Source: Anaerotignum sp. (GTDB taxonomy: Bacteria; Bacillota; Clostridia; Lachnospirales; Anaerotignaceae). Taken from it: a DNA stretch of 63,517 bases. The stretch is taken from contig NZ_DAOUQB010000014.1 of the NCBI RefSeq assembly GCF_030625865.1, positions 1 to 63,517 on the forward strand. The letters run 5' to 3'. Within the stretch, counting starts at the first letter, position 1, and every line of letters starts with the position of its first letter. The notes under the pieces were generated by a model that saw only the letters and a program-made list of their open reading frames with translations, did no database searches and was not told the origin of the DNA. A program made the translations under genes and the position numbers. Positions 44,690-53,295 of this stretch are shown here, one piece after another.

Positions 44690-44717
44690 TTGACGGTTTC
44701 TGTCAAGGTGCTATAAT
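44690..44717 (+). promoter_or_regulatory. Predicted promoter of the serC-serA operon
   Basis: TTGACG (44690-44695) and a perfect TATAAT (44712-44717) are 16 bases apart, 90 bases before serC. The rest of the 44455-44806 intergenic region is A/T-rich with no other feature seen. Confidence 0.75.
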
Positions 44718-44806
44718 TCTTTGTATAATATTTTTCGTACATTTGACCACCCTGTAAAGACAAGATGGCAAATGTTTCATATCAAATAATTTTAGGAGGC
44801 TTATTT

Positions 44807-45892
44807 ATGGAAAAAAGAGTATTTAATTTCTCAGCAGGACCATCCATGCTACCCGTAGAAGTATTGGAACAAGCACAACGCGAGCTTGTTTGTTACCCTT
44901 CCTGTGGTATGTCAGTAATGGAGATGAGCCATCGATCTAAAATGTTTGAATCCATCTTGGCAAAAGCAAAGGCAGATTTAAAAGAATTGATGCATATCCC
45001 TGATAACTACAAAATTCTGTTCCTTCAGGGTGGGGGTTCCACACAGTTTGCAATGATTCCCATGAACCTGATGAATAAAAATAAAAAAGCAGATTATGTT
45101 TTAACCGGTCAATGGGCAAAAAAAGCAGCAGAAGAAGCAAAAAGATATGGCCAGGTAAATATCGTGGCTTCCTCGGCTGATACCACTTTCAACCGCATTC
45201 CTGAATTGGATGCCACAAAAATGGATCCCAATGCCGATTATTTTTACATAACTTTGAATAATACCATCTACGGCACACGCTGGACACAGTTGCCAGATAC
45301 AGGTAATGTAACCTTAGTGGGAGATATGTCTTCTTCCATCCTTTCGGAAGAAATTGATATTACCAAGTTCGGTCTGCTTTATGCAGGCGCACAAAAAAAC
45401 TTGGGTCCGGCAGGTGTAACCGTTGTTGTCATTCGTGAAGATTTATTGGGGAATGCCATGGATTTTACACCAACCATGTTGCGTTATGATATTCATGCGG
45501 AAAATAACTCTTTATATAATACCCCGCCTACCTATGGCATTTATTTTATGGGCTTGGTTTTTGACTGGGTAAAGCGTCAAGGCGGTGTAGGTGCTCTGCA
45601 AAAAATAAACGAACATAAAGCTTCCTTGCTTTATAACTTTCTGGACGAATCTTCTTTATTCAAAGGAACCGTAGTACCAAAAGACCGTTCTTTGATGAAC
45701 GCCCCCTTTGTACTGCCCACGGATGAACTGAATGCAAAATTTATTAAAGAAACAGAGGCCTTGGGTTTTGTAAACCTAAAAGGACATCGCACCGTTGGCG
45801 GTATGCGTGCTAGTATGTATAATGCCATGCCTGTAGAAGGGGTAGAACAATTGGTTGCTTTCATGAAAAAATTCGAAATGGAAAATAAATAA
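44807..45892 (+). CDS. serC: Phosphoserine aminotransferase
   Basis: A 361-residue PLP aminotransferase that converts 3-phosphohydroxypyruvate and glutamate to phosphoserine. RVFNFSAGPSMLPVEVLEQAQ is the family N-terminus, SVMEMSHRS the substrate loop, and LLYAGAQKNLGPAG carries the PLP lysine near residue 200. ATG at 44807 follows TTAGGAGG; an upstream in-frame ATG at 44765 has no ribosome site. It is the first gene of serC-serA-DUF1015. A phosphoserine phosphatase gene is not present in the window. Confidence 0.96.
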   Translation: MEKRVFNFSAGPSMLPVEVLEQAQRELVCYPSCGMSVMEMSHRSKMFESILAKAKADLKELMHIPDNYKILFLQGGGSTQFAMIPMNLMNKNKKADYVLTGQWAKKAAEEAKRYGQVNIVASSADTTFNRIPELDATKMDPNADYFYITLNNTIYGTRWTQLPDTGNVTLVGDMSSSILSEEIDITKFGLLYAGAQKNLGPAGVTVVVIREDLLGNAMDFTPTMLRYDIHAENNSLYNTPPTYGIYFMGLVFDWVKRQGGVGALQKINEHKASLLYNFLDESSLFKGTVVPKDRSLMNAPFVLPTDELNAKFIKETEALGFVNLKGHRTVGGMRASMYNAMPVEGVEQLVAFMKKFEMENK

Positions 45893-45902
45893 GGAGATAA
45901 TT

Positions 45903-47072
45903 ATGTTTACAATTCGTACATTAAATAATATTGCACCGACGGGCTTGGCAAAGCTGTCGGAGAAACAATTTATCATAGATGATGCTTGTGAAACTCCCGA
46001 TGGAATTATTTTGCGAAGCTGTGATATGCACTGCATGGAATTAAACGATGAGTTGCTGGCAGTTGCCCGTGCAGGTGCCGGAACAAATAACGTTCCCGTT
46101 GATTACTGTTCACAGCGGGGCATACCTGTCTTTAATGCCCCCGGGGGTAATGCCAACGCCGTAAAAGAATTGGTTTTAACAGGCTTGTTTATTTCCTCCC
46201 GCCGTATTGTAGCCGGTTCCAAATGGGTACAGTCCATTGCAAATAGCGAAACATTAAACAAAGATATCGAAGCAGGGAAGAAAAACTTTGTTGGCCCCGA
46301 AATTTTAGGAAAAACACTGGGTGTCATCGGTCTAGGTGCCATTGGTGTTTTGGTTGCCAATGCAGCCCTTGATTTAGGCATGGATGTCATTGGGTATGAT
46401 CCTTTTCTTTCTTTGGAATCCGCTTGGCATCTTTCCCCTTCTGTGGAAAAAGCCGATTCCATTGAGGACGTCGTTGCAAAAAGCGATTATATTACATTGC
46501 ACATTCCTTTGAATGATAAAACAAAGAATACATATAACGAAGAATTGTTTGCTAAAACAAAAAAAGGGGCTCGTTTATTAAACTTTGCAAGGGGCGGCTT
46601 GGTTGACAATCAGGCAATGCTCAAAGCCTTGGAAGACGGCATCATTTCCCGTTATATTACAGATTTCCCAGAAAAAGAACTCTTAGGGAATGAAAACGTC
46701 ATTGTAACCCCTCATCTTGGCGCCTCTACTCCGGAATCCGAGGAAAATTGTGCCATTATGGTTGCCCAAGAACTGCGGGATTATCTGAACTATGGAAATG
46801 TAAAAAACTCAGTAAACTTCCCTAACTGTACCGTACCTTATAACGGTAAACCACGTATTGCCGTTTCTCATAAAAACATCGTGAATATGATCGGTCAATT
46901 AGGCGCTGTTTTTACAAAATATAGTATCAATATTGATAAATTGGTCAACAATTCTAAAGGCAATTTGGCTTATAACATCATCGTTTGCGATAGTCTGCCT
47001 GAAAATGAAGAGGATTTGATTCGAGACTTGTATGCAATTAACAGCGTAATTAAAGTACGCTTACTGAAATAA
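45903..47072 (+). CDS. serA: D-3-phosphoglycerate dehydrogenase
   Basis: A 389-residue NAD-dependent dehydrogenase catalysing the first step of serine synthesis. VIGLGAIGVLVANAALDLGMDVIGYDP is the NAD-binding fold, LLNFARGGLVDNQAML holds the catalytic Arg region, and VIVTPHLGASTPESEENC the catalytic His. A short C-terminal ACT domain (KPRIAVSHKNIVNMIGQLGAVFTKY to the end) may bind serine for feedback. It starts 10 bases after serC. Length is of the short SerA type lacking the extra substrate-binding domain. Confidence 0.96.
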   Translation: MFTIRTLNNIAPTGLAKLSEKQFIIDDACETPDGIILRSCDMHCMELNDELLAVARAGAGTNNVPVDYCSQRGIPVFNAPGGNANAVKELVLTGLFISSRRIVAGSKWVQSIANSETLNKDIEAGKKNFVGPEILGKTLGVIGLGAIGVLVANAALDLGMDVIGYDPFLSLESAWHLSPSVEKADSIEDVVAKSDYITLHIPLNDKTKNTYNEELFAKTKKGARLLNFARGGLVDNQAMLKALEDGIISRYITDFPEKELLGNENVIVTPHLGASTPESEENCAIMVAQELRDYLNYGNVKNSVNFPNCTVPYNGKPRIAVSHKNIVNMIGQLGAVFTKYSINIDKLVNNSKGNLAYNIIVCDSLPENEEDLIRDLYAINSVIKVRLLK

Positions 47073-47085
47073 GGAGGACAAAATT

Positions 47086-48336
47086 ATGGCTACCATCAGA
47101 CCCTTTATGGGGATACGTCCCCAGGCAGAATATGCCAAGGATGTGGCTGCACTGCCCTATGATGTAATGAACAGCGAAGAAGCAAGAGAAATGGTAAAAG
47201 GAAAACCTTATTCCTTTTTACATATTGATAAAGCAGAGGTTGATTTACCCGAAGAGATTGATATTTACAGCGATGCTGTTTATGAAAAAGCAAAAGAAAA
47301 TTTGGATAATATGATTGCCAAAGGTATTTTTACTCAAGACCTACTTCCCAATTTGTATATTTACCAATTAACTATGAACGGCAAAAGTCAGACCGGGCTG
47401 GTTGCCTGTACCTCCATTGATGAATACCTAAACGGTATCATTAAAAAGCACGAGCTTACCCGTGCAGATAAAGAGGCTGATAGAATTCGCCACGTTGATA
47501 CTCTAAACGCTAATACCGGCCCCATTTTTTTGGCATATAAAAATAATGAAATGGCTAAGGTTATCATTGAAGGTTGGAAAACTGCCAATAAACCTGAATA
47601 TGACTTTGTTTCCGAGGATGGAATCGGCCATACTGTTTGGGTAATGGATAGTGACACGGAAATCGGCATTTTAGTTGATTCCTTCCGTAAGGTCGAAAAT
47701 TTTTACATTGCTGATGGTCATCATAGAAATGCCTCCGCCGTAAAAGTAGGATTAAAGAGACGAGAACGAAATGAACTATATACAGGTGACGAAGAATATA
47801 ACTATTATCTTTCCGTACTCTTCCCTGCTGATGAACTAAAAATTATGGATTATAATCGTATTGTAAAAGACTTAAATGGTCATACTGAAGAAGAATTTTT
47901 ATCACTTTTAACCTCAAAATTTGAAGTTACGCCATATTTAGGAAAAGGACAGCTGCATCCCGAAAACCCTCACCAGTTCGGAATGTATCTGGCAGGTAAA
48001 TGGTTCTCTTTGACTACGAAAAAAGAAGCCATCTCTGATGACCCTGTATTGGGACTGGACGTCTCCATTTTGCAAAAAGAGGTTTTGGAACCCCTTCTTG
48101 CTATTGGTGATCCTCGTACGGATAAACGAATTGATTTTGTTGGTGGTATCCGTGGCTTGGCCGAATTGGAAAAGCGGGTTGATAGCGGCGAAATGAAGCT
48201 GGCTTTCTCCCTTTTCCCTACTTCTATGGACGAATTAATGAATGTGGCAGATGCAGGCTTGATCATGCCTCCAAAATCCACATGGTTTGAACCAAAATTA
48301 AGAAGCGGCCTGTTCCTTCACGATTTGGGCGAATAA
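47086..48336 (+). CDS. DUF1015 family protein
   Basis: A 416-residue DUF1015 protein. It opens with IRPFMGIRPQAEYAKDVAALPYDVMNSEEAR, and contains FLHIDKAEVDLPEEI and the conserved FYIADGHHRNASA at about residue 205, the family signature, where the DGHHR block suggests a catalytic or metal site. The clostridial order serC-serA-DUF1015 repeatedly links it to serine metabolism; a role as a serine-related kinase has been proposed for some members, but cannot be concluded here. ATG follows AAGGAGG, 13 bases past serA. Confidence 0.92.
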   Translation: MATIRPFMGIRPQAEYAKDVAALPYDVMNSEEAREMVKGKPYSFLHIDKAEVDLPEEIDIYSDAVYEKAKENLDNMIAKGIFTQDLLPNLYIYQLTMNGKSQTGLVACTSIDEYLNGIIKKHELTRADKEADRIRHVDTLNANTGPIFLAYKNNEMAKVIIEGWKTANKPEYDFVSEDGIGHTVWVMDSDTEIGILVDSFRKVENFYIADGHHRNASAVKVGLKRRERNELYTGDEEYNYYLSVLFPADELKIMDYNRIVKDLNGHTEEEFLSLLTSKFEVTPYLGKGQLHPENPHQFGMYLAGKWFSLTTKKEAISDDPVLGLDVSILQKEVLEPLLAIGDPRTDKRIDFVGGIRGLAELEKRVDSGEMKLAFSLFPTSMDELMNVADAGLIMPPKSTWFEPKLRSGLFLHDLGE

Positions 48337-48467
48337 ACATCTTCCCGGGTATGGAAATTTCTCCACAACCCGGGATTTTTAATTTTTTTATTTCCTAAAA
48401 TTTTAGTTTTTTCATAGAATAAAAAATTCCTCTTTTCCGCATACTAAAGCAAAAAGGAGGGATTACA

Positions 48468-48641
48468 ATGAATAAATTTACCACAGGCCTTGTCATTGGC
48501 GGTATTGCCACCATAGCCGGCGTTTCTTATTTGATGCAGGATCAAAAAGCCTACCGTAAAATGATGAAGAGAGGCAAAAAAATGGCTGTAAAAGCTGAGG
48601 AAGTCATTGATGATATGATGGATGATATCATAGAAAGATGA
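48468..48641 (+). CDS. Small YtxH-like membrane-associated protein
   Basis: A 57-residue protein starting MNKFTTGLVIGGIATIAGVS, a glycine-rich hydrophobic N-terminal segment, followed by an amphipathic basic/acidic helix (MMKRGKKMAVKAEEVIDDMM). The arrangement resembles short YtxH-domain proteins of Firmicutes. Translation starts at ATG 48468 after AAAGGAGGG, a strong ribosome site, which is the main reason to accept so short a frame. It follows the DUF1015 gene by 130 bases and precedes a long palindromic terminator. Confidence 0.75.
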   Translation: MNKFTTGLVIGGIATIAGVSYLMQDQKAYRKMMKRGKKMAVKAEEVIDDMMDDIIER

Positions 48642-48750
48642 ACCCAAGCCTACCATGAATTAAAACTTTAATGAAGTCGTGTTTTCATAAAAGGTTTAGA
48701 ATTCGTTTCTGCAAATGCAAACCTTTTTAAACCTAATTCTCTTAAAATAT

Positions 48751-48799
48751 AAAGCCCGTATGCAAAAATTCAAAAAATGAATTTTTGCATACGGGCTTT
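48751..48799. terminator. Very long perfect palindrome, bidirectional terminator
   Basis: A 21-bp perfect inverted repeat (48751-48771 and 48779-48799; arms begin AAAGCCCGTATGC and end GCATACGGGCTTT) surrounds a seven-base A/T loop. Runs of T on the outgoing side of each strand fit a terminator shared by the plus-strand serC-serA group and the minus-strand alcohol dehydrogenase gene. Confidence 0.85.
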
Positions 48800-48861
48800 T
48801 ATTGTATTACCTTAAATAAAAAACTTGGCAACTATAAAACGAGCCATTTTTATAAATTTTT

Positions 48862-50031
48862 CTATTTATATGATTTCTCATAAATTTTCAAGCAGTCCTG
48901 AAAGGCTAATTCACCGGGATCTCCTTTAAATAAACCACCCATGGTTTCGTATGCCGCCTTGGTATACATGGTAAGGTCCTCTTTCTTAATTCCATAATCG
49001 GACATTTTCAAGTCATCCACACCACAAGAAACCATTAATTCATGGAGTGCTGTTACAAAATCCTCAGGATTTTCCGCATCCTCTTTCCCCAGAGCTTTTG
49101 CCATATCAATCAATCTTTGATTTACAATACCCGTCTTCGCCCAATATGCATAATACGCCTCGCAAATCATAATCAGCCCTGCCCCATGCTCAAGCTTTGG
49201 ATTATGTCCGCTTAAAGGATGTTCCATGGCATGCTCTGAGATACAACCGCTGATGCTCTCAGACATCCCCGAAAGAGTATTAGCCAAAGCTACATTTTCA
49301 CGCGCTTCCATATTTTCCCCATCGTTAACTGCCACAGGCAAATACTTTCCAATCAACTCAATGGCCTTTAGCGTATACATGTCATTGATGGGATTCGTAT
49401 TTTTGTTTAAATATCCTTCCGTGCTGTGGAATAAAGCATCAAAACCCTGATAGGCAGTTAATTTTTCCGGAACCGTCAGCATCAACTCTGGATCAACCAC
49501 GGAAAGCACAGGGAAAGTTTTATCATATCCAAAACCAATTTTTTCATTTTTGTCTTGATGGGTTATGACTGCCCAAGGGTCTGCTTCCGTGCCTGTGCCT
49601 GCGGTGGTTGTAATGGCAACAATCGGTAACGGAGAATTCTCAGGTATCTTGCTTCCCCCCGATCCGCCAAAAATATAATCCCAGATAGTTCCCTCGTTGG
49701 TTGCCATAACTGCAATGGCCTTTGCAGAATCAATAATAGAGCCGCCGCCCAATCCAATCACAAAATCACAAGCCTCTTTTTTGGCAAAATCTGCCCCCTC
49801 CATTACATGTGCCTCAATGGGGTTTGGCAGAATTTTATCGAATAAAACATAAGTAATCCCTGCTTTATCCAACTGTTCTTCCAGCCTTTTCAAGTAACCA
49901 AATTTTTTTACCGATGTACCGCTGGAAATAACAATCAAGGCCTTTTTCCCCGGTAACCTCTGCTTATGAAGCTTGTCCAGCTGCCCACAACCAAAAAGTA
50001 TCTTTGTGGGAACAAAATGTTGAAATTTCAT
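48862..50031 (-). CDS. Iron-containing alcohol dehydrogenase
   Basis: A 389-residue group III alcohol dehydrogenase, similar to the butanol dehydrogenase BdhA type. CDFVIGLGGGSIIDSAKAIAVMATNEG is the nucleotide-binding segment; the iron ligands are in QGFDALFHSTEGYL and EHAMEHPLSGHNPKLEHGAGL. It reduces aldehydes or oxidises alcohols with NAD(P)H; the physiological substrate is unknown. ATG follows AAAGGGGG. Single gene ending at the shared palindrome terminator. Confidence 0.93.
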   Translation of the reverse strand: MKFQHFVPTKILFGCGQLDKLHKQRLPGKKALIVISSGTSVKKFGYLKRLEEQLDKAGITYVLFDKILPNPIEAHVMEGADFAKKEACDFVIGLGGGSIIDSAKAIAVMATNEGTIWDYIFGGSGGSKIPENSPLPIVAITTTAGTGTEADPWAVITHQDKNEKIGFGYDKTFPVLSVVDPELMLTVPEKLTAYQGFDALFHSTEGYLNKNTNPINDMYTLKAIELIGKYLPVAVNDGENMEARENVALANTLSGMSESISGCISEHAMEHPLSGHNPKLEHGAGLIMICEAYYAYWAKTGIVNQRLIDMAKALGKEDAENPEDFVTALHELMVSCGVDDLKMSDYGIKKEDLTMYTKAAYETMGGLFKGDPGELAFQDCLKIYEKSYK

Positions 50032-50372
50032 ATAAAAACCCCCTTTTTATTATAAAGTCTTTCTTGAAAAATTATGAAGTAGTAAAAAAATTTCTGTTTC
50101 CAGCAATGCTTTCTCAAATCCAAATCAAATTTCTTGCCTGCCAAGAGAAAGAGCTATTTCAATGGGTAATTTTGATGCCTTTAGTATATCACACTGGAAG
50201 CCTTTCTACTATAAACATCCTCTTCTCTCTCATCAAAATCAACAAAAAAAGATAAAAGTTTTCAGCCAAAATATGACTTTCCACGAGGTTCCTTTTCCTT
50301 GTGCAATACCTATTGAAATAACATATTTGGGGTGATATAGTGGGTGGATAATGAGAAGGGAAGCGGGTACAT

Positions 50373-51295
50373 ATGAACGATAAAAAAAGGGTCTTTCTGG
50401 CCGACTGTGCTTTGGTTTTAGCCGCTGTTTGTTGGGGTGGCGGTTTTATTGCGGGAGATATTGCAGTGCAATATTTTAGTCCCTTTTATATTTTGGCCAT
50501 TCGTTTTTTGTCCGCTGCTTTGATTATGTTTATCTTTTTTGGTCGAGTGATTCGCCGTTGTGGAAAAGCCGAAATAAAGTCAGGCTTGATACTGGGCACC
50601 TTGTTTTTCTTTGTCATGCCATTACAGGTGATTGCCCTCATATATACAACACCTTCAAAACAGGCCTTTCTTTTGGCGGGATATGCAGCAATGGTGCCGT
50701 TTATATCTTGGATCGTGCTTGGAAAGCGCCCCAAAATAAACTCTTTTATTGCAGGCATTCTGGTTATGATTGGGATTGGGTTAATCTCCCTAAACGGTTC
50801 TTTATCAATACAATTGGGAGATGGTCTTTCCTTAAGTTTTTCTGTTTTTTATGCAATCTTCGTTGTTCTAACCGGAATCTTTGCGGGGAAATGCAATCCT
50901 CTTGGGATGTCCTTTTCTCATACCTCACCACCGGCCTACTTTCATTGATTGTAGCACTGGTTTTCGAGGAGCGGCCAACAACGTTTCCCACAGCAGGGGT
51001 AATGTCCTTGGCGTATTTGGCTTTCATAAATACTGCCGTTGCCTATACCTTGCAAAATGTGGCTCAAAAATATACATCAGACACCCATACCGCAATTTTA
51101 CTTTCTACCGAGAGCTTATTTGCTTTTATTTTCGGCGTATTTTTTTATGGTGATCCTTTTACACCACGAATTTTAATTGGGGGGCTCATTGTATTTTCAG
51201 CTGTAATCATTTCAGATCTTAAATGGAAAAATCATCCAATTACAAATGAAGCTATAGAAACTGAAATCCCAAATACAGAATCAAATGACAATTAA
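50373..51295 (+). pseudogene. EamA (DMT superfamily) transporter, interrupted by a frameshift
   Basis: The first part (50373 to about 50905) encodes membrane segments of an EamA transporter, LADCALVLAAVCWGGGFIAG to GLSLSFSVFYAIFVVLTGIF, then runs out of frame and stops at 50948. The rest continues in the minus-one frame from about 50905 to 51295: LFSYLTTGLLSLIVALVFEE through ILIGGLIVFSAVIISDLKW, completing the expected ten-helix topology. A single missing base near 50895-50910 (in AATCCTCTTGGGATG) would restore one protein of about 305 residues. Either a recent inactivation or a sequencing error. ATG at 50373 has a GAAGGGAAG upstream. Confidence 0.85.
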
Positions 51296-51340
51296 AAAAA
51301 CAGTTAGAGGCATAATACGCTTCTAACTGCTTTTTGCAGA
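51296..51340. terminator. Bidirectional terminator between EamA and asnB
   Basis: CAGTTAGA (51301-51308) and TCTAACTG (51322-51329) form a stem flanked by AAAAAA and TTTTT, serving the EamA gene and, on the other strand, asnB about 45 bases away. Confidence 0.8.
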
Positions 51341-51383
51341 TCTACATCCTTACCATCTTTCTGCGCACATTAGCGCATAGATT

Positions 51384-53216
51384 TTATGATGCTGTTTCCT
51401 CAAAATATTGTTTATGCCATACTAAAAACATAAAGATTGTCCAAATTTTACGGCTGTTATCCGCCTTTCCTGCCCTGTGATCATCCAGATACTTCACAAT
51501 CTCCGCTGTTTTGAAGAATTCCTGGGCAGCCTGGGAAGTAAAAGCATCTTTCACAATATTATAATACTTGTCCTCTTTTAGCCAAATACGAATGGGCACG
51601 GGAAATCCTAACTTCTTCTTTTCTGCAACCATATCAGGCAAATAACGGTGTGCCGCCTGGCGCATGGCATACTTGGTATTTTCCTCATTCACCTTATACT
51701 TTGTTGGAACCGTACGGGCAACGTCAAATACCATACGATCCAAAAACGGTACACGTACCTCTAAAGAATGCGCCATACTCATTTTGTCTGCCTTCAGTAA
51801 AATATCCCCGATTAGCCAAAAATGAATATCAATATACTGCATTTTTGTTACATCATCTTGGTCTTTTACTTTATCATAAAAAGGCTTTGTCAGACGGGTA
51901 TGATGATAATTTCCCGTGGGATTTTTCAAAATGCGTTCTCTTTCTTCTTCTGTCAGCATAAAAGCATTCCCAATAAAACGCTCTTGTAAGTCCTTACTTC
52001 CTCGAATCAGATAGTTTTTGCCTTTCATTTTTGGCAAACGCTTCGCAATTGCACCTAAGCCTTTGCGAATGGGTCTTGGTAAACAAGTTAAAGGGCGCAG
52101 ATCATGGGGTTCTCGGTATATATTATATCCACCAAAAAACTCATCGGCTCCCTCTCCGCTTAGAGCAACCTTAACGTATTTTGCAGCTGTTTGGCTTACA
52201 AAATATAGAGCAATGGCAGAAGGGTCCGCCAAAGGCTCGTCCATATGATATTGAACCTTCCCTAACGTATCCCAGTATTCTTCCGTTGTAATCAGCTTGC
52301 TGTGATTTTCAATTCCGATTTTTTCCGATAATGCCTTGGCATAGTCAATTTCATTGTATTTTTCATAATCAAACCCTACGGTAAACGTCTTATCCCCATG
52401 GAAAGATGCGGCAACGTAGGAGCTGTCCACACCGCTGGAAAGAAAAGACCCTACCTCCACATCGCTTATTTTATGCTTCTTCACAGAATCCTGCATGGCA
52501 GCATCAATTTCTTCAATGAATTCATCCAAAGATTTGTTTTCCTCATTTTGAAATTTCGGTTCCCAATAACGCTTGATTTTTAGATCCCCGTTTTTAAAAG
52601 TAAAACAGTGAGAAGGCATTAAGCGAAACACACCCTTAAAAAAGGTTTCCGGTAAAACGCTGTATTGAAAAGTCAGGTAATTCTCCAAAGCCTCCTTGTT
52701 TACTTCCCTTTTAAAACCCGGATACTCCAAAATACTTTTGATTTCAGAGCCGTAAATCATCTGACCATCTTGTAATGCATAATAAAATGGCTTGATTCCA
52801 AAAAAGTCCCTTGCCCCAAAAAACGTCTGGTTTTTTGCATCCCAGATAACAAAAGTAAACATTCCACGAAGCTTGGGAAGCAAATCTTCACCGTATTCCT
52901 CATATCCATGCAAAAGAACTTCCGTATCGGAATTCGTGGCCATAACATGCCCTTTTGCTATTAAATCTTCTCTTAATTCCTGATAGTTATAAATTTCTCC
53001 GTTAAAGGTAATTACCATGTCCTTTGTTTCATTATAAATAGGCTGATGACCGCCCTCCAGATCTATGATGCTCAATCGGCGAAAGCCCATGGAAATACCA
53101 TCATCAATGTAAGATCCACCGCTATCCGGCCCACGGTGAATAATTTTGTTTTTCATATTTTCCAAAATTTCTTCGGATGTGGCCAAACGGCCTGTAAACC
53201 CGCAAATCCCGCACAT
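51384..53216 (-). CDS. asnB: Asparagine synthetase B (glutamine-hydrolysing)
   Basis: A 610-residue two-domain enzyme that transfers glutamine ammonia to aspartate using ATP. The N-terminal Ntn glutaminase begins with MCGICGFTG, so Cys2 becomes the nucleophile after Met removal; RRLSIIDLEGGHQPI, NGEIYNYQELR and SDTEVLLHGYEEYG are its binding loops. The synthetase domain has the PP-loop SSGVDSSYVA near residue 255 and EGADEFFGGYNIYR. Length is standard. ATG follows TAGGAGG. Monocistronic; malQ ends 80 bases upstream. Confidence 0.96.
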   Translation of the reverse strand: MCGICGFTGRLATSEEILENMKNKIIHRGPDSGGSYIDDGISMGFRRLSIIDLEGGHQPIYNETKDMVITFNGEIYNYQELREDLIAKGHVMATNSDTEVLLHGYEEYGEDLLPKLRGMFTFVIWDAKNQTFFGARDFFGIKPFYYALQDGQMIYGSEIKSILEYPGFKREVNKEALENYLTFQYSVLPETFFKGVFRLMPSHCFTFKNGDLKIKRYWEPKFQNEENKSLDEFIEEIDAAMQDSVKKHKISDVEVGSFLSSGVDSSYVAASFHGDKTFTVGFDYEKYNEIDYAKALSEKIGIENHSKLITTEEYWDTLGKVQYHMDEPLADPSAIALYFVSQTAAKYVKVALSGEGADEFFGGYNIYREPHDLRPLTCLPRPIRKGLGAIAKRLPKMKGKNYLIRGSKDLQERFIGNAFMLTEEERERILKNPTGNYHHTRLTKPFYDKVKDQDDVTKMQYIDIHFWLIGDILLKADKMSMAHSLEVRVPFLDRMVFDVARTVPTKYKVNEENTKYAMRQAAHRYLPDMVAEKKKLGFPVPIRIWLKEDKYYNIVKDAFTSQAAQEFFKTAEIVKYLDDHRAGKADNSRKIWTIFMFLVWHKQYFEETAS

Positions 53217-53295
53217 AATTTATTTCCTCCTAAAACGATAGGGTTATGATATAATTCAGGCTTAACTTTAGCACAAATTAGCAAAGAAAGCAATT

